Shown here in pieces: positions 1-8,370 of a DNA stretch of 64,000 nt. Position 1 is the first letter of the stretch. Each line of letters begins with the position of its first letter. The position numbers and the translations under genes were made by a program. Below the pieces are notes generated by a model. It ran no database searches, was not told the origin of the DNA, and was given only the letters and a program-made list of their open reading frames with translations. The stretch covers positions 5,137,444-5,201,443 of the forward strand of contig NZ_LT906450.1 of assembly GCF_900187265.1 (NCBI RefSeq), given 5' to 3'. This DNA is from Rhodococcus rhodochrous. Its GTDB lineage: Bacteria; Actinomycetota; Actinomycetes; Mycobacteriales; Mycobacteriaceae.

Positions 1-207
1 GACCCGGAATCGGTCTTCGGAGCCCAGAACGTGACCCCGCTGGTGCATCGCGCCGATCTCGACGACGACGACGTCGCGAAGATCGACGCCGTGTCCGAGA
101 AGCTCACCACCGACACCCTCGTCGTCCTGGTCGGACAGGTGGTCACCGACGGCCGCGACATCGATGTCGTCGCCGAGGAGTGGTTGCAGCAGAACGATCT
201 GAACTGA
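1..207 (+). CDS. Osmoprotectant ABC transporter substrate-binding protein, C-terminal end (partial)
   Basis: Only the last 68 codons are in the window, open from base 1 to TGA at 205-207. The visible end (AQNVTPLVHRADL, then a helix ending in EEWLQQNDLN) resembles the C-terminus of OpuC/ProX/OsmF-type binding proteins, which capture glycine betaine, choline or related solutes outside the membrane and deliver them to the permease. Assignment rests mainly on context: an ATPase and two permease genes of the same transporter type follow immediately on the same strand, the first only 16 bases downstream. The substrate cannot be read from this fragment. Confidence 0.75.
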   Translation, partial: DPESVFGAQNVTPLVHRADLDDDDVAKIDAVSEKLTTDTLVVLVGQVVTDGRDIDVVAEEWLQQNDLN

Positions 208-223
208 CGGAAGTCGGTGCCGC

Positions 224-1333
224 GTGATCACATTCGACAACGTCGAGAAGCGTTATCCCGACGGGACCGTCGCCGTCGACGGGCTCTCGCTGGAGGTCCC
301 GACGGGCACCCTGACGGTGTTCGTCGGCCCGTCGGGGTGCGGGAAGACCACCTCGCTGCGCATGATCAACCGGATGGTCGAACCCTCGGGCGGGCGTGTG
401 CTCGTCGGGGGCCGCGACGTCCGGGACGAGGATCCCCGGATCCTGCGCCGCGGCATCGGATACGTCATCCAGCACGCCGGACTGTTCCCCCATCGCACGG
501 TGGTCGACAACGTCGCCACCGTTCCCCGATTGCTCGGCGCGAGTCGTAAGGAGGCCCGCGCGACCGCGATGGACGTGCTCACCCGGGTCGGACTCGGAAA
601 CGAACTGGCGCAACGTTATCCGTCGCAGTTGTCCGGCGGGCAGCAGCAGCGTGTCGGTGTGGCCCGCGCGTTGGCCGCCGACCCCCCGATCCTGTTGATG
701 GACGAGCCGTTCTCCGCGGTCGATCCCGTGGTCCGCAAGGATCTGCAGGACGAACTCCTGCGCCTGCAATCGGTGCTGGCCAAGACGATCGTGCTCGTCA
801 CCCACGACATCGACGAGGCGATCAAGCTCGGCGACCGCGTGGCCGTCCTGCGGCCGGGTGGGGTGCTCGCCCAGTACGCGACCCCGGAGGAGCTTCTCAC
901 CTCCCCCGCCGACGATTTCGTCGCCGGATTCCTCGGCGTCGACCGCGGAGTGCGGCTCATGTCGTTCTTCTCGTCCGCCGACCTGCCGCTGCGCACCGAT
1001 CCGATCGTCACCCGCGATGCCGCCGAACTCGCCGTCGGCGACGGCTGGCTTCTCGTCGTCGACGACGACGGACGCCCGACGGGGTGGCGCGACGGCAGTG
1101 CCGATGCGGAATTTCTGTCGGCCGGAAGACCGTTCGTTCCCGGACGGGATCCGCTGCGCGTCGTGCTCGACGCGGCCGTGCTCTCACCGTCGGGCCATGC
1201 CGTGGCGGTGGACGACGACGGACGTGCGCTCGGGGTGATCAGTGGCGAAGAGGTGGCCGCGGCGGTCCGTGCGGCGCACAACAACCGGGAGGCCGGCACC
1301 CCGTCTCCGCTCGAGATGCGGAAGTCGCGGTGA
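224..1333 (+). CDS. Osmoprotectant (glycine betaine/choline-type) ABC transporter ATP-binding protein
   Basis: A 369-aa ATPase that powers uptake of a compatible solute. Visible motifs are the P-loop GPSGCGKTT near residue 37, the Q-loop, the signature LSGGQQQR near residue 140, Walker B ILLMDEPF and a switch His in VTHDIDEA. The segment beyond about residue 235 is the C-terminal extension typical of OpuCA/ProV subunits (CBS-like region), although it is short and divergent. GTG at 224 is taken as start because it lies 16 bases after the binding-protein stop and the protein begins MITFDNVEKRYPDG, as the family does. It overlaps the next gene by four bases (GTGA), so the four genes form one operon. 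The exact solute is unknown. Confidence 0.9.
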   Translation: MITFDNVEKRYPDGTVAVDGLSLEVPTGTLTVFVGPSGCGKTTSLRMINRMVEPSGGRVLVGGRDVRDEDPRILRRGIGYVIQHAGLFPHRTVVDNVATVPRLLGASRKEARATAMDVLTRVGLGNELAQRYPSQLSGGQQQRVGVARALAADPPILLMDEPFSAVDPVVRKDLQDELLRLQSVLAKTIVLVTHDIDEAIKLGDRVAVLRPGGVLAQYATPEELLTSPADDFVAGFLGVDRGVRLMSFFSSADLPLRTDPIVTRDAAELAVGDGWLLVVDDDGRPTGWRDGSADAEFLSAGRPFVPGRDPLRVVLDAAVLSPSGHAVAVDDDGRALGVISGEEVAAAVRAAHNNREAGTPSPLEMRKSR

Positions 1334-1974
1334 GCCTGCGGATTCCCGGCTATCTCGGGACGTTCTGGGAACTGCTCGGCGATCACCTCGTCATGGCCCT
1401 CGGCGCGTCGTTGCTCGGCCTCGTCCTCGCTCTGCCGCTGGGCCTGGCGTGCGTGCGGTGGCCACGGGTGTACGCCCCGGTGCTCGCGGTCTGCAGTGTC
1501 CTGTATTCGATTCCGTCGCTTGCCTTCTTCGTCCTGCTCATCGCGTTCACCGGGATCAGCCGGACCACCGTGATCCTTCCGCTGGCCGTCTACGCGCTGG
1601 CGGGCCTCGTCCCGAACGTCGTCGACGGATTGCGCGCTGTGCCCGACAGTGTCCGCCAGTCGGCTGTGGCGATGGGATTCTCGACGCCGCGCCGGTTGCT
1701 CACCGTCGACCTGCCGCTGGCGATCCCCGCGGTCATCGCGGGGTTGCGGGTCGCGACGGTCGCGAACATCAGCATGGTGAGCGTCGGAGCGCTCATCGGC
1801 ATGGGCGCCTTCGGGGCATTGTTCACCGCCTCGGTGCAACTCGACCGGCTCGATCTGGCGATCATCGGCATCATCGCGACCGTCGTGATGGCACTGGTCG
1901 TCGACGCGGTGCTCGTGCTCGTCCAGCGTCTGTCCACACCGTGGATGCGCCGCAGCTCGAAGGTGCGCCGATGA
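1330..1974 (+). CDS. Osmoprotectant ABC transporter permease 1
   Basis: A 214-aa inner-membrane permease of the OpuCB/OpuCD (ProW-like) family. GTG at 1330 overlaps the TGA of the ATPase gene, so the longer upstream open frame is rejected. The protein begins with a short segment (SLRIPGYLGTFWELLGDHL) before several hydrophobic helices. The cytoplasmic loop around residues 115-135 (AVPDSVRQSAVAMGFSTPRRLLTVDLPLAIP) carries the EAA-like coupling motif that docks on the ATPase. The small size and the pairing with a second permease are usual for betaine/choline/carnitine importers, in which two different permeases form a heterodimer. The end overlaps the next gene by four bases. Confidence 0.88.
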   Translation: MSLRIPGYLGTFWELLGDHLVMALGASLLGLVLALPLGLACVRWPRVYAPVLAVCSVLYSIPSLAFFVLLIAFTGISRTTVILPLAVYALAGLVPNVVDGLRAVPDSVRQSAVAMGFSTPRRLLTVDLPLAIPAVIAGLRVATVANISMVSVGALIGMGAFGALFTASVQLDRLDLAIIGIIATVVMALVVDAVLVLVQRLSTPWMRRSSKVRR

Positions 1975-2645
1975 CGACGCTGCTGAACTATCTGGCCGAG
2001 TACTTCGGCGACTCCGCGAACTGGTCGGGCGCTTCCGGGATCCCGACGCGACTGGCCCAGCACTTCGGTTACACCCTGCTCGCGTTCGTGATCTCCGTGC
2101 TCCTCGCGTTGCCGCTCGGTCTGTGGACGGGTCACACGGGCCGCGGCGGTGTGCTCGTGTCCCTCACGGCGAACGCCGCACGCGCTCTCCCCACCTACGG
2201 CCTGCTCGTGTTGCTGGTCGTGCTGTACGGGATCGGGCTGGTTCCGGTGATGGTGCCGCTGGTGGCACTCGCGATCCCACCCATCCTGTTGAACTCCTAC
2301 GAAGGGATCCGCGGGGTCGACCCGGCGCTGACCGACGCCGCCCGCGGGATGGGGATGACCTCGTCCCAGATCCTGCTGCGGGCCCAGCTGCCGGTGGCCT
2401 TGCCGCTGATCCTCGTCGGCCTGCGCACCGCCGCCGTGCAGATCGTCGCGACCGCCACGATCGCCGCGGCAGTGAGCTTCGGCGGGGTGGGAAGGCCCAT
2501 CGTGGATGGTCTCGCGCGCAGCGACTACGCCCTGGTCGTGGGCGGTGCCGCCCTCGCCGGGATCTGCTCGCTGGTGATCCTCGCGCTCTTCGCGGTCCTC
2601 GGCCGACTGCTCGTCTCACCCGGCGTCCGGGCCTCGCGCGACTAG
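1971..2645 (+). CDS. Osmoprotectant ABC transporter permease 2
   Basis: The 224-aa second permease of the importer. ATG at 1971 overlaps the TGA of the previous gene. Hydrophobic helices flank a coupling loop (GVDPALTDAARGMGMTSSQILLRAQLPVALPLIL), and the sequence is clearly paralogous to the preceding permease. The TAG stop at 2643-2645 is part of the CTAG that borders the 29-kb mobile island. An empty site with a single CTAG would give the same stop codon, so the insertion appears to have spared this gene exactly. Confidence 0.88.
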   Translation: MTTLLNYLAEYFGDSANWSGASGIPTRLAQHFGYTLLAFVISVLLALPLGLWTGHTGRGGVLVSLTANAARALPTYGLLVLLVVLYGIGLVPVMVPLVALAIPPILLNSYEGIRGVDPALTDAARGMGMTSSQILLRAQLPVALPLILVGLRTAAVQIVATATIAAAVSFGGVGRPIVDGLARSDYALVVGGAALAGICSLVILALFAVLGRLLVSPGVRASRD

Positions 2646-3026
2646 GGTATGTCTGACAAATGCTTTGTCCAGGCGACGACGGCGTTCAGCACTACGGCAG
2701 CGCGGTAGACGGTCGCGAGTTTGTCATATCGCGTGGCCAATCCACGCCACTGCTTGAGATGGCAGAACCGGCGTTCAACCACATTGCGGCCGCGATAGTC
2801 AGCCGAATCGAATGCCGGCGGTCTGCCACCACCTGATCCGCGTCGGCGACGATGTCCGGCCTGATCGGACGGTTCGGCGATGACCGCGCCGATGCGGCGC
2901 CGCCGCAGCAGCGCACGGTGGGCGCGCGAGGAGTATGCCTTGTCACCGCGGACCCGGTCCGGCCTGGTGCGCGGACGTCCACCGGCCAGACGGGGGACTC
3001 GCAATTGGTCGAGCAGATGCGGGAAG
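2646..3026 (-). repeat. Left copy of the 381-bp inverted repeat (3' part of an IS5-family transposase gene)
   Basis: This is identical, in inverse orientation, to 31444-31824. On the minus strand it encodes the C-terminal 126 residues of an IS5-family (IS427-like) DDE transposase, including the segments RVRGDKAYSSRAHRALLRRR, the catalytic-Glu region GRNVVERRFCHLKQWRGLAT and the end KHLSDIP. Perfect identity over 381 bp implies recent duplication or gene conversion, and the pair could support inversion of the whole island by homologous recombination. Confidence 0.9.
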
Positions 3027-3226
3027 TGATCCTTCTCCGACAATGCGTTCTGATCGAAATCGACGTCACTCGTCTTCTGCCCAGGAAAGCTCGGATCGGG
3101 GATGAACCTCACCCGCGCATAGCTCGAATATCCGACTGGGCCGCGACCTGCCAATCGGTACCACGGAAGTCTCTGCTCGACGAGCCAATCGGCGGCCGAT
3201 GCATCGTGGCACAGTTCGAAACTCAC
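3027..3226 (-). pseudogene. N-terminal fragment of an actinobacterial protein of unknown function, fused to IS5 transposase
   Basis: Reading leftward from a GTG at 3226 gives VSFELCHDASAADWLVEQ and then a stretch with GPVGYSSYARVRFIPDP and a Gln/Asp-rich end. This resembles the start of a small conserved protein common in Streptomyces and relatives, recalled from memory and without a known function. At 3027 the frame runs directly into the transposase sequence shared with the right end of the island. The gene is truncated, and the joint is a rearrangement scar. Confidence 0.45.
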
Positions 3227-3441
3227 CCAGCCAGTATCTACGTGGTCGGCCCGCGCCGGCCCCGCGCGATCCCGACAGCAGTGTCTTGTGTGGCGATCGT
3301 CCAACAGGAGACCACTCGCGCCCCCGATCTGCTCCAATGAGTCGGAGACCGTAGGAACGCTCCATAGCAGCCGGGACCGGGCCTCACGACGGTGTCCCCC
3401 ACGCCCGTCGCCGGAAACCCGCAATTGTCAGACACGACCTA

Positions 3442-4669
3442 GTGCCGCACCCGTGAACCTTTGCCCGTTCTGGCCGACACGCCGACCGGTTGCGGCGTGT
3501 CGGCCACGGGATCGGTCAGCCTGGTCGAGTGGCAGAACGAGTACGCGTGCGAGAGATCGGTGACGACGAAGGCAGACGGCTGGTACGGATCATCCGCCGC
3601 GGCACCGGATCGGTGGTGACCTGGCGGCGCGCCCAGATGGTCCTGCTCTCGGCCCAGGGCATGCCGGTACCGAAGATCGCCGAGGTCAGCTTCACCAGCG
3701 CCGACCGGGTCCGTGATGTCATCCACAACTTCAACGCCGACGGATTCGACTCGCTGTACCCGAAGTACGCCGGCGGCCGGCCGAAAAAGTTCACCCTGCC
3801 GGAGCGCCGGGAGATCAAGAAGATCGCCAAGTCCGCCCCCGCCGAGCACGATCTGCCGTTCTCGACCTGGAGTCTGACCAAACTCGCCGAGTTCCTGGTC
3901 GCCGAGGGGGTGGTCGACGACATCAGCCACGAGGGTCTGCGCGTGCTGCTCCGCGAGGAGGGTGTCTCCTTTCAAAAAGTGAAGACCTGGAAGAGATCTC
4001 GGGACCCCGATTACGCGGTGAAGAAGGCTCGGGTCGAACACCTGTATGCCATCGCCGATGGCGATGTCGTGTCCGATCCCGATGAGCCACAGGCGATCTT
4101 CTGTCTCGACGAGTTCGGTCCCTTGAATCTGCAGCCGCATCCGGGCCGGCAGTGGGCGCAGCGTGGCGGCAGGCACAAGGACCCGGACCGGGAGCCGCGG
4201 CGCCGGCGGCGGGCGACCTACACCCGTCCGAACGGGGTGCGGCATCTGTTCGCCGCGTACGACCTGGGCAAGGACAAGCTGTACGGGCACGTCAAGACGA
4301 CGAAGAACCGCTCCACGTTCCTCGAGTTCTGCCGTTACCTGCGCACTCTTTACCCGGCGGAGGTTCGTATCGCGATCGTGTGCGACAACTTCTCGCCGCA
4401 CCTGACCACGAGGAAGTGCCAACGGGTCGGTCTGTGGGCAGAGGCGAACAACGTCGAGATCGCGTACACCCCGACGAACAGTTCGTGGCTCAACCGGATC
4501 GAGGCGCAGTTCACCGCGCTGCGGTACTTCGCGCTCGATGGCACCGACCACGGCAGTCACCGGGAGCAAGCGTCGATGATCCGTCGCTACATCATCTGGC
4601 GCAACAAGCACGCCGAGGATCAACAGCTACGGGAGATCGTCGACAGGGCAAACGTTGCGTGACACGACC
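3442..4669 (+). mobile_element. IS630-family insertion sequence, complete
   Basis: This 1.23-kb unit sits between TA dinucleotides at 3440-3441 and 4670-4671, the target of the IS630/Tc1-mariner group. The inner parts of the ends agree in inverted orientation (AACCTTTGCCC at left; AACGTTTGCCC reading in from the right), while the outer bases are poorly conserved. It has landed in the CTAG beside the chimeric IS5 element. One intact transposase gene fills it. Confidence 0.7.
3529..4662 (+). CDS. IS630-family transposase
   Basis: A DDE transposase of about 377 aa. An N-terminal helix-turn-helix region (RRAQMVLLSAQGMPVPKIAEV) binds DNA. The catalytic core shows the family's signatures: FCLDEFGPLNL with the first Asp, IVCDNFSPH with the second, and TPTNSSWLNRIE with the third acidic residue. 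GTG at 3529 (VAERVRVREIGDD) is preferred over the more upstream GTG at 3490 because homologues begin close to this point; this choice is tentative. The frame is intact, so the element may be active. Confidence 0.85.
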   Translation: MAERVRVREIGDDEGRRLVRIIRRGTGSVVTWRRAQMVLLSAQGMPVPKIAEVSFTSADRVRDVIHNFNADGFDSLYPKYAGGRPKKFTLPERREIKKIAKSAPAEHDLPFSTWSLTKLAEFLVAEGVVDDISHEGLRVLLREEGVSFQKVKTWKRSRDPDYAVKKARVEHLYAIADGDVVSDPDEPQAIFCLDEFGPLNLQPHPGRQWAQRGGRHKDPDREPRRRRRATYTRPNGVRHLFAAYDLGKDKLYGHVKTTKNRSTFLEFCRYLRTLYPAEVRIAIVCDNFSPHLTTRKCQRVGLWAEANNVEIAYTPTNSSWLNRIEAQFTALRYFALDGTDHGSHREQASMIRRYIIWRNKHAEDQQLREIVDRANVA

Positions 4670-4671
4670 TA

Positions 4672-5215
4672 GTCGGTACCCGACATGACACGAGGACAGC
4701 AGTGGGACGCCCCGGCTTCGGAGGTCGGGCGATCCGTCATCCCCATACCCGCCGAGCGTCTGCCTCATCCACGATATCTTGAGCTTCACCACCAGATCGG
4801 TGGATGGAGGATAAGGGCCTTAACTATCCACATTTTCCCAGGTGGGATCGCGTTTTCCTTGTGTCCGACACACGGTCTCGCTCCGCTCACCGAGAAAGCG
4901 CGTTAAGCGTCCGGCGCCTCGGGAAGCTCGACCTCGAGATTCTGTGCCTACTCGTGGCCGGTGCGTGCGCGATCGAGAATCTTTACGGGGTGCAGTCCGC
5001 TACTCAACTCCTTGTCAAGCAGGTCGAGAAAGTCACGCCGGGTCGCTGGATACTCGCGGATCGTGCGCGGTGACGAACGCGATCTCGGCGAGCGGTCCGC
5101 GCCCCGCCGCGTGGGCCATATAGCCCATGTGTACGATGCAAAAAATCTTGATTCAACCGACCGGATCTAGTTGCGCTCGTGCCGCTGTCCGGGCCACTCA
5201 GGGAGGTGTGCTGAC
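4672..5215. other. Intergenic stretch between IS630 and the biosynthetic cluster
   Basis: About 540 bp with no open frame that looks like a gene: the short frames here have no recognisable motif, and their composition does not match neighbouring genes. The sequence GGGAGG just before 5216 is the ribosome-binding site of the next gene. A promoter for that gene must lie here or upstream, but no clear -35/-10 pair stands out. Confidence 0.5.
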
Positions 5216-6370
5216 ATGCTGGCTGCAGCCCCACAGGGCTTCCTTAGCGTGACTATGAACATGGGACTCAAGGACGTCGATGACGACTTCGCCGTCGTTG
5301 TCTCTGAGGTACCCGCCCGATCGGCGGCGGTGTTCACGCGTTCGCGTTTCGCGGGCCCAAGCGTAGTGCTCAGCCGTGACTCGGCACCCCTTCAGCGCAG
5401 CCGTGGCATGGTCGTGCTCTCACGCAATGCCAACGTGGCGACCGGCCAAGCCGGGGCCGCACACGCCGCCGAGGTACGCCGCAGGGTTGCCGAGGCCGTG
5501 GGGATCGCCCCCGAAGAACTTGTCATCGGCTCCACTGGCGTGATCGGCCGACCGTACCCCATGGAGAGTATTCGGGCGGGTTTGTCCACCCTGGCCTGGC
5601 CGTTCCCCGAGGCGGACTACGTCGCGGCCGCCAAGGCAATCATGACGACCGATACCCGGCATAAGTGTTTCACCGTCTCCTGCGGTGACTCGGTGCTTAC
5701 CGGCATCGCTAAGGGGGTGGGCATGATCGAGCCGAACATGGCCACCCTGCTGACCTTCTTCTTCACTGACGCGGACATCCCCGCCCCCGAACTCGACGCT
5801 CTCTTCCGGCGCGTGATGGACAAGACTTTCAACGCGCTGAGCATCGATACGGACACCTCGACGAGCGATACCGCGGCGATCTTCGCCAATGGTCTTGCGG
5901 GCCCTGTCGACCTGGAAGCATTCGAGCAGGCGCTGTACGAGTGCGCCCTCCACCTCGTACGCGATATTGCCTCGGATGGCGAAGGCGCGACCAAACTCCT
6001 TGAGGTCCATGTCACTGGGGCCCGTGACGACGCCCAGGCCAAGCGGGTCGGTAAGAGCGTTGTCAACTCTCCTCTGGTCAAGGCGGCCGTCCATGGCGCC
6101 GACCCGAACTGGGGCCGAATTGCGATGGCCATCGGCAAGCTCCACGACGAGGAAGACATCGAGCCGCACCGAGTCCGCATCCAGTTCGCCGATCTCGTTA
6201 TGCATCCCGAAGAACCTAGCGACGCACTGCTGGAAGACGCCAGCCAGTACCTCACGGGCAACGAAGTGGTCATCCGAATCGATCTCGGGATTGCCGACGG
6301 AACATTCACCGTCTATGGCTGCGACCTCACCGAGGGATACGTGAAAATCAACGCCGACTACACAACCTGA
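5216..6370 (+). CDS. ArgJ/OAT-family glutamate N-acetyltransferase (ornithine acetyltransferase) paralogue
   Basis: This 384-aa enzyme belongs to the self-cleaving ornithine acetyltransferase family, which moves an acetyl group between N-acetylornithine and glutamate. The cleavage and nucleophile site is visible: GMIEPNMATLLTF, with Thr177 as the expected N-terminal nucleophile of the beta chain. Other family blocks include GVIGRPYPM, TTDTRHK, SIDTDTSTSDT and DPNWGRI. ATG at 5216 follows GGGAGG by a good distance, and the longer frame is rejected. No other arginine-biosynthesis gene is nearby, so it is probably not the housekeeping ArgJ. Clavulanic acid and clavam clusters carry OAT paralogues (oat1/oat2), which fits the beta-lactam genes downstream. 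Its substrate here is unknown; provision or protection of an ornithine/glutamate-derived building block is inference. Confidence 0.85.
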   Translation: MLAAAPQGFLSVTMNMGLKDVDDDFAVVVSEVPARSAAVFTRSRFAGPSVVLSRDSAPLQRSRGMVVLSRNANVATGQAGAAHAAEVRRRVAEAVGIAPEELVIGSTGVIGRPYPMESIRAGLSTLAWPFPEADYVAAAKAIMTTDTRHKCFTVSCGDSVLTGIAKGVGMIEPNMATLLTFFFTDADIPAPELDALFRRVMDKTFNALSIDTDTSTSDTAAIFANGLAGPVDLEAFEQALYECALHLVRDIASDGEGATKLLEVHVTGARDDAQAKRVGKSVVNSPLVKAAVHGADPNWGRIAMAIGKLHDEEDIEPHRVRIQFADLVMHPEEPSDALLEDASQYLTGNEVVIRIDLGIADGTFTVYGCDLTEGYVKINADYTT

Positions 6371-6371
6371 A

Positions 6372-6424
<53 letters not shown>

Positions 6425-6870
6425 AAAAGTCTTATCGGAGTTTGCGCGGACGCTGGCCGTGCTAACCGCCATGGGACTCGTTGGTGCCGGGAGCCAAAGA
6501 ACGAGGATATGAACGGACACGGATAGGGAGCTATAGGTGTCGTCTGTCGGCAGGCTCAAGGCCACCGCAATGGCCCCCGACCCCTGAGAAGGTTCTCCGC
6601 ACGGGGCCCGACGATAGCTGAAGGCAGCGTTGAGGATCCGGCAAGCACGATCGTGATCCCATACTGAATCTCTCAGCGACGACGTCTCGATGGGCTTGCG
6701 TGTCAATCAGTGAACCCCGCTCGGACTGCAGCGCACGACTACGACCCTAGAGCCCACCCTTGGTGGTGCTGGCCGATCAGACTCCGCCGGATGCCAAGAC
6801 CGGAGCGCTGTCCGCACAGCAGCAGGCGCCCTCGGAACACCCACCAACCTGACATATGAAGGAGTTCACC
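6425..6870. other. Upstream region of the main NRPS operon
   Basis: About 445 bp without a credible gene. It separates the acetyltransferase from the tightly overlapping run that starts at 6871, so it probably contains that operon's promoter. The Shine-Dalgarno AAGGAG is at 6859-6864. No operator or regulator gene could be recognised. Confidence 0.5.
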
Positions 6871-8370
6871 GTGACTCAGCGAGTCCGCGCGGACACCGTC
6901 GGGAAAGCCCCGGAAGATCACGGTGACTTGTACGCTGGCTTCCAGACCGTCGCGCTCGCCGCACCGCACGCGCCTGCGGTGATCAGGCACGACGGGACGA
7001 CTTCGTCATATGAAGCGTTGCTCGACGCGGTGGACGCCGCGGCCGAGCGCCTGACGGCGGAGCTTCACCACGGTGATGTACTAGGTCTCGCGGTCGAAGA
7101 CCCATTCACCTTCGTCGCCCTCTATTTGGCCGCCGCAAAGCTGAACGTGGTGACAGTTCTCCTGGACAGTCAACTCTCCGCCCAGGAGAGGGAGCACAGC
7201 GCCGCCAAGTACGACCTGGGCATGCTGGCCGTGGATCATGGTCGGCTGGGCCGTCCCGGTTCCTTTCTGTTGGAGCCGGTTCCTGACGCGGACCTGCACC
7301 GCGCCAGGAGCGGCTACGCACCCGAGGACTTCGTGGTGCACTGCACGTCCGGCTCGACGGGCAAACCCAAGGGCATTGTGATGAGCCAGGAGGCCATCAC
7401 GGCCCGGATCCGCCTGTGGGGCAGCGAATTGGATTTGACCCACGCAGACGTGGTTCTATGCGCGCTGCCGTTGTCCCATTGTCACGGCATTGACGTCCTA
7501 ACGCTGCCGACGCTGCTGAGTGGTGCGACGGTGGTCTTTGCTCAGGGTAGTCAGCTGACGGGCAGGGGACTGGCTCGGTGTATCGAGACGCATGGCATTA
7601 CGGTGATGAGCGGGCTTCCGGTCATGTACCAGATGCTCACCGCGGCCCGCGGTGTGCCCGCGATGGCGCTGCGCACACTTCGGCTGGCCATCTCTGGTAG
7701 CGCACCGCTGAGGGAAAGCACCCAGAAGAAGTTCCTGGAACAGTACGGACTGCCCTTGCGCCAGGTGTACGGTCTGTCCGAAATCGCCATCATCTGTTTC
7801 GACAAGGCGTACGTCGGCAACGGTTCCATCGGCCTGCCCATTGCCGGCGTTGAGTATCGGCTGGAGTCAGTGTCAGACGACGATGCCGAGTCCGACCACG
7901 TTCACGAGCTCTACGTACGTGGGCCCGGACTCGCTCGCGGCTACTACCGTGACCCCGATGCCACCGCGGAGATGTTCGAGGATGGCTGGCTGAGAACACG
8001 TGACCTCGTCCTGGCGGAACCCGACGGCTGGTACATACTTGGCCGGCAATCGACCTTCATCAACGTAGCCGGGAACAAGGTCGGGCCGCTTGAGGTCGAG
8101 GCAGCACTGCGTCAGTGCTCCGGGGTACTGGATTGCGCGGTGGTCGGGGTCACGGACTCCAGAAGCACCGAACAGATCGCCGCCCTGCTCGTCACCGGAC
8201 AGAGGTTCGACCTCAGCACCGTGCGGCGGCAGCTCGGCGAACTGCTGCTCTCCTACCAGCTTCCGCAGCGGTACGAGATCGCGGCGGCGTTGCCACGGAC
8301 GCCGCTCGGCAAAACCGACTACGCCGCAGTGAGGCAGCGCATGCACACCGATTACGGGGAGGGCAAGTGA
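6871..8370 (+). CDS. Free-standing AMP-dependent acyl/aminoacyl ligase (adenylation enzyme)
   Basis: A 499-aa member of the ANL (acyl-CoA synthetase/NRPS adenylation) superfamily, which activates a carboxylic acid with ATP and passes it to CoA or a carrier-protein thiol. The ATP loop reads CTSGSTGKPKGIVMS. Further core motifs are ISGSAPL, VYGLSE, GWLRTRDLV, and the C-terminal catalytic Lys in TPLGKTDY. GTG at 6871 is chosen because AAGGAG lies six bases before it; an ATG at 6856 overlaps that site. Within the class it looks more like acyl/aryl-CoA ligases than amino-acid A domains. It overlaps the next gene by four bases, so the two are likely co-translated. A plausible role is loading a starter acid onto the free carrier protein at 18227 or onto CoA, for the flavoprotein next door to oxidise. 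Confidence 0.85.
   Translation: MTQRVRADTVGKAPEDHGDLYAGFQTVALAAPHAPAVIRHDGTTSSYEALLDAVDAAAERLTAELHHGDVLGLAVEDPFTFVALYLAAAKLNVVTVLLDSQLSAQEREHSAAKYDLGMLAVDHGRLGRPGSFLLEPVPDADLHRARSGYAPEDFVVHCTSGSTGKPKGIVMSQEAITARIRLWGSELDLTHADVVLCALPLSHCHGIDVLTLPTLLSGATVVFAQGSQLTGRGLARCIETHGITVMSGLPVMYQMLTAARGVPAMALRTLRLAISGSAPLRESTQKKFLEQYGLPLRQVYGLSEIAIICFDKAYVGNGSIGLPIAGVEYRLESVSDDDAESDHVHELYVRGPGLARGYYRDPDATAEMFEDGWLRTRDLVLAEPDGWYILGRQSTFINVAGNKVGPLEVEAALRQCSGVLDCAVVGVTDSRSTEQIAALLVTGQRFDLSTVRRQLGELLLSYQLPQRYEIAAALPRTPLGKTDYAAVRQRMHTDYGEGK

Larger units (their letters stand above)
2646..3438 (-). mobile_element. Chimeric 793-bp IS5-like element with a foreign gene fragment between its ends
   Basis: The ends match as terminal inverted repeats: GGTATGTCTGACAAATGC at 2646 and, reversed from 3438, GTCGTGTCTGACAATTGC, which agree at 14 of 18 positions. 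CTAG lies outside both (2642-2645 and 3439-3442). The size is about that of a complete IS427-group element, but only the last half encodes transposase. The first half of the transposase is missing and replaced by unrelated sequence at 3027 to about 3400. The unit is therefore not self-mobile, though both ends look usable if transposase is supplied in trans. Confidence 0.6.

Noticed and set aside
6871-8370. Free ligase as a fatty-acyl-AMP ligase starting a lipopeptide
   Set aside because: The FAAL-specific insertion could not be recognised and no lipid-specific gene is nearby, so only the general ANL class is claimed.
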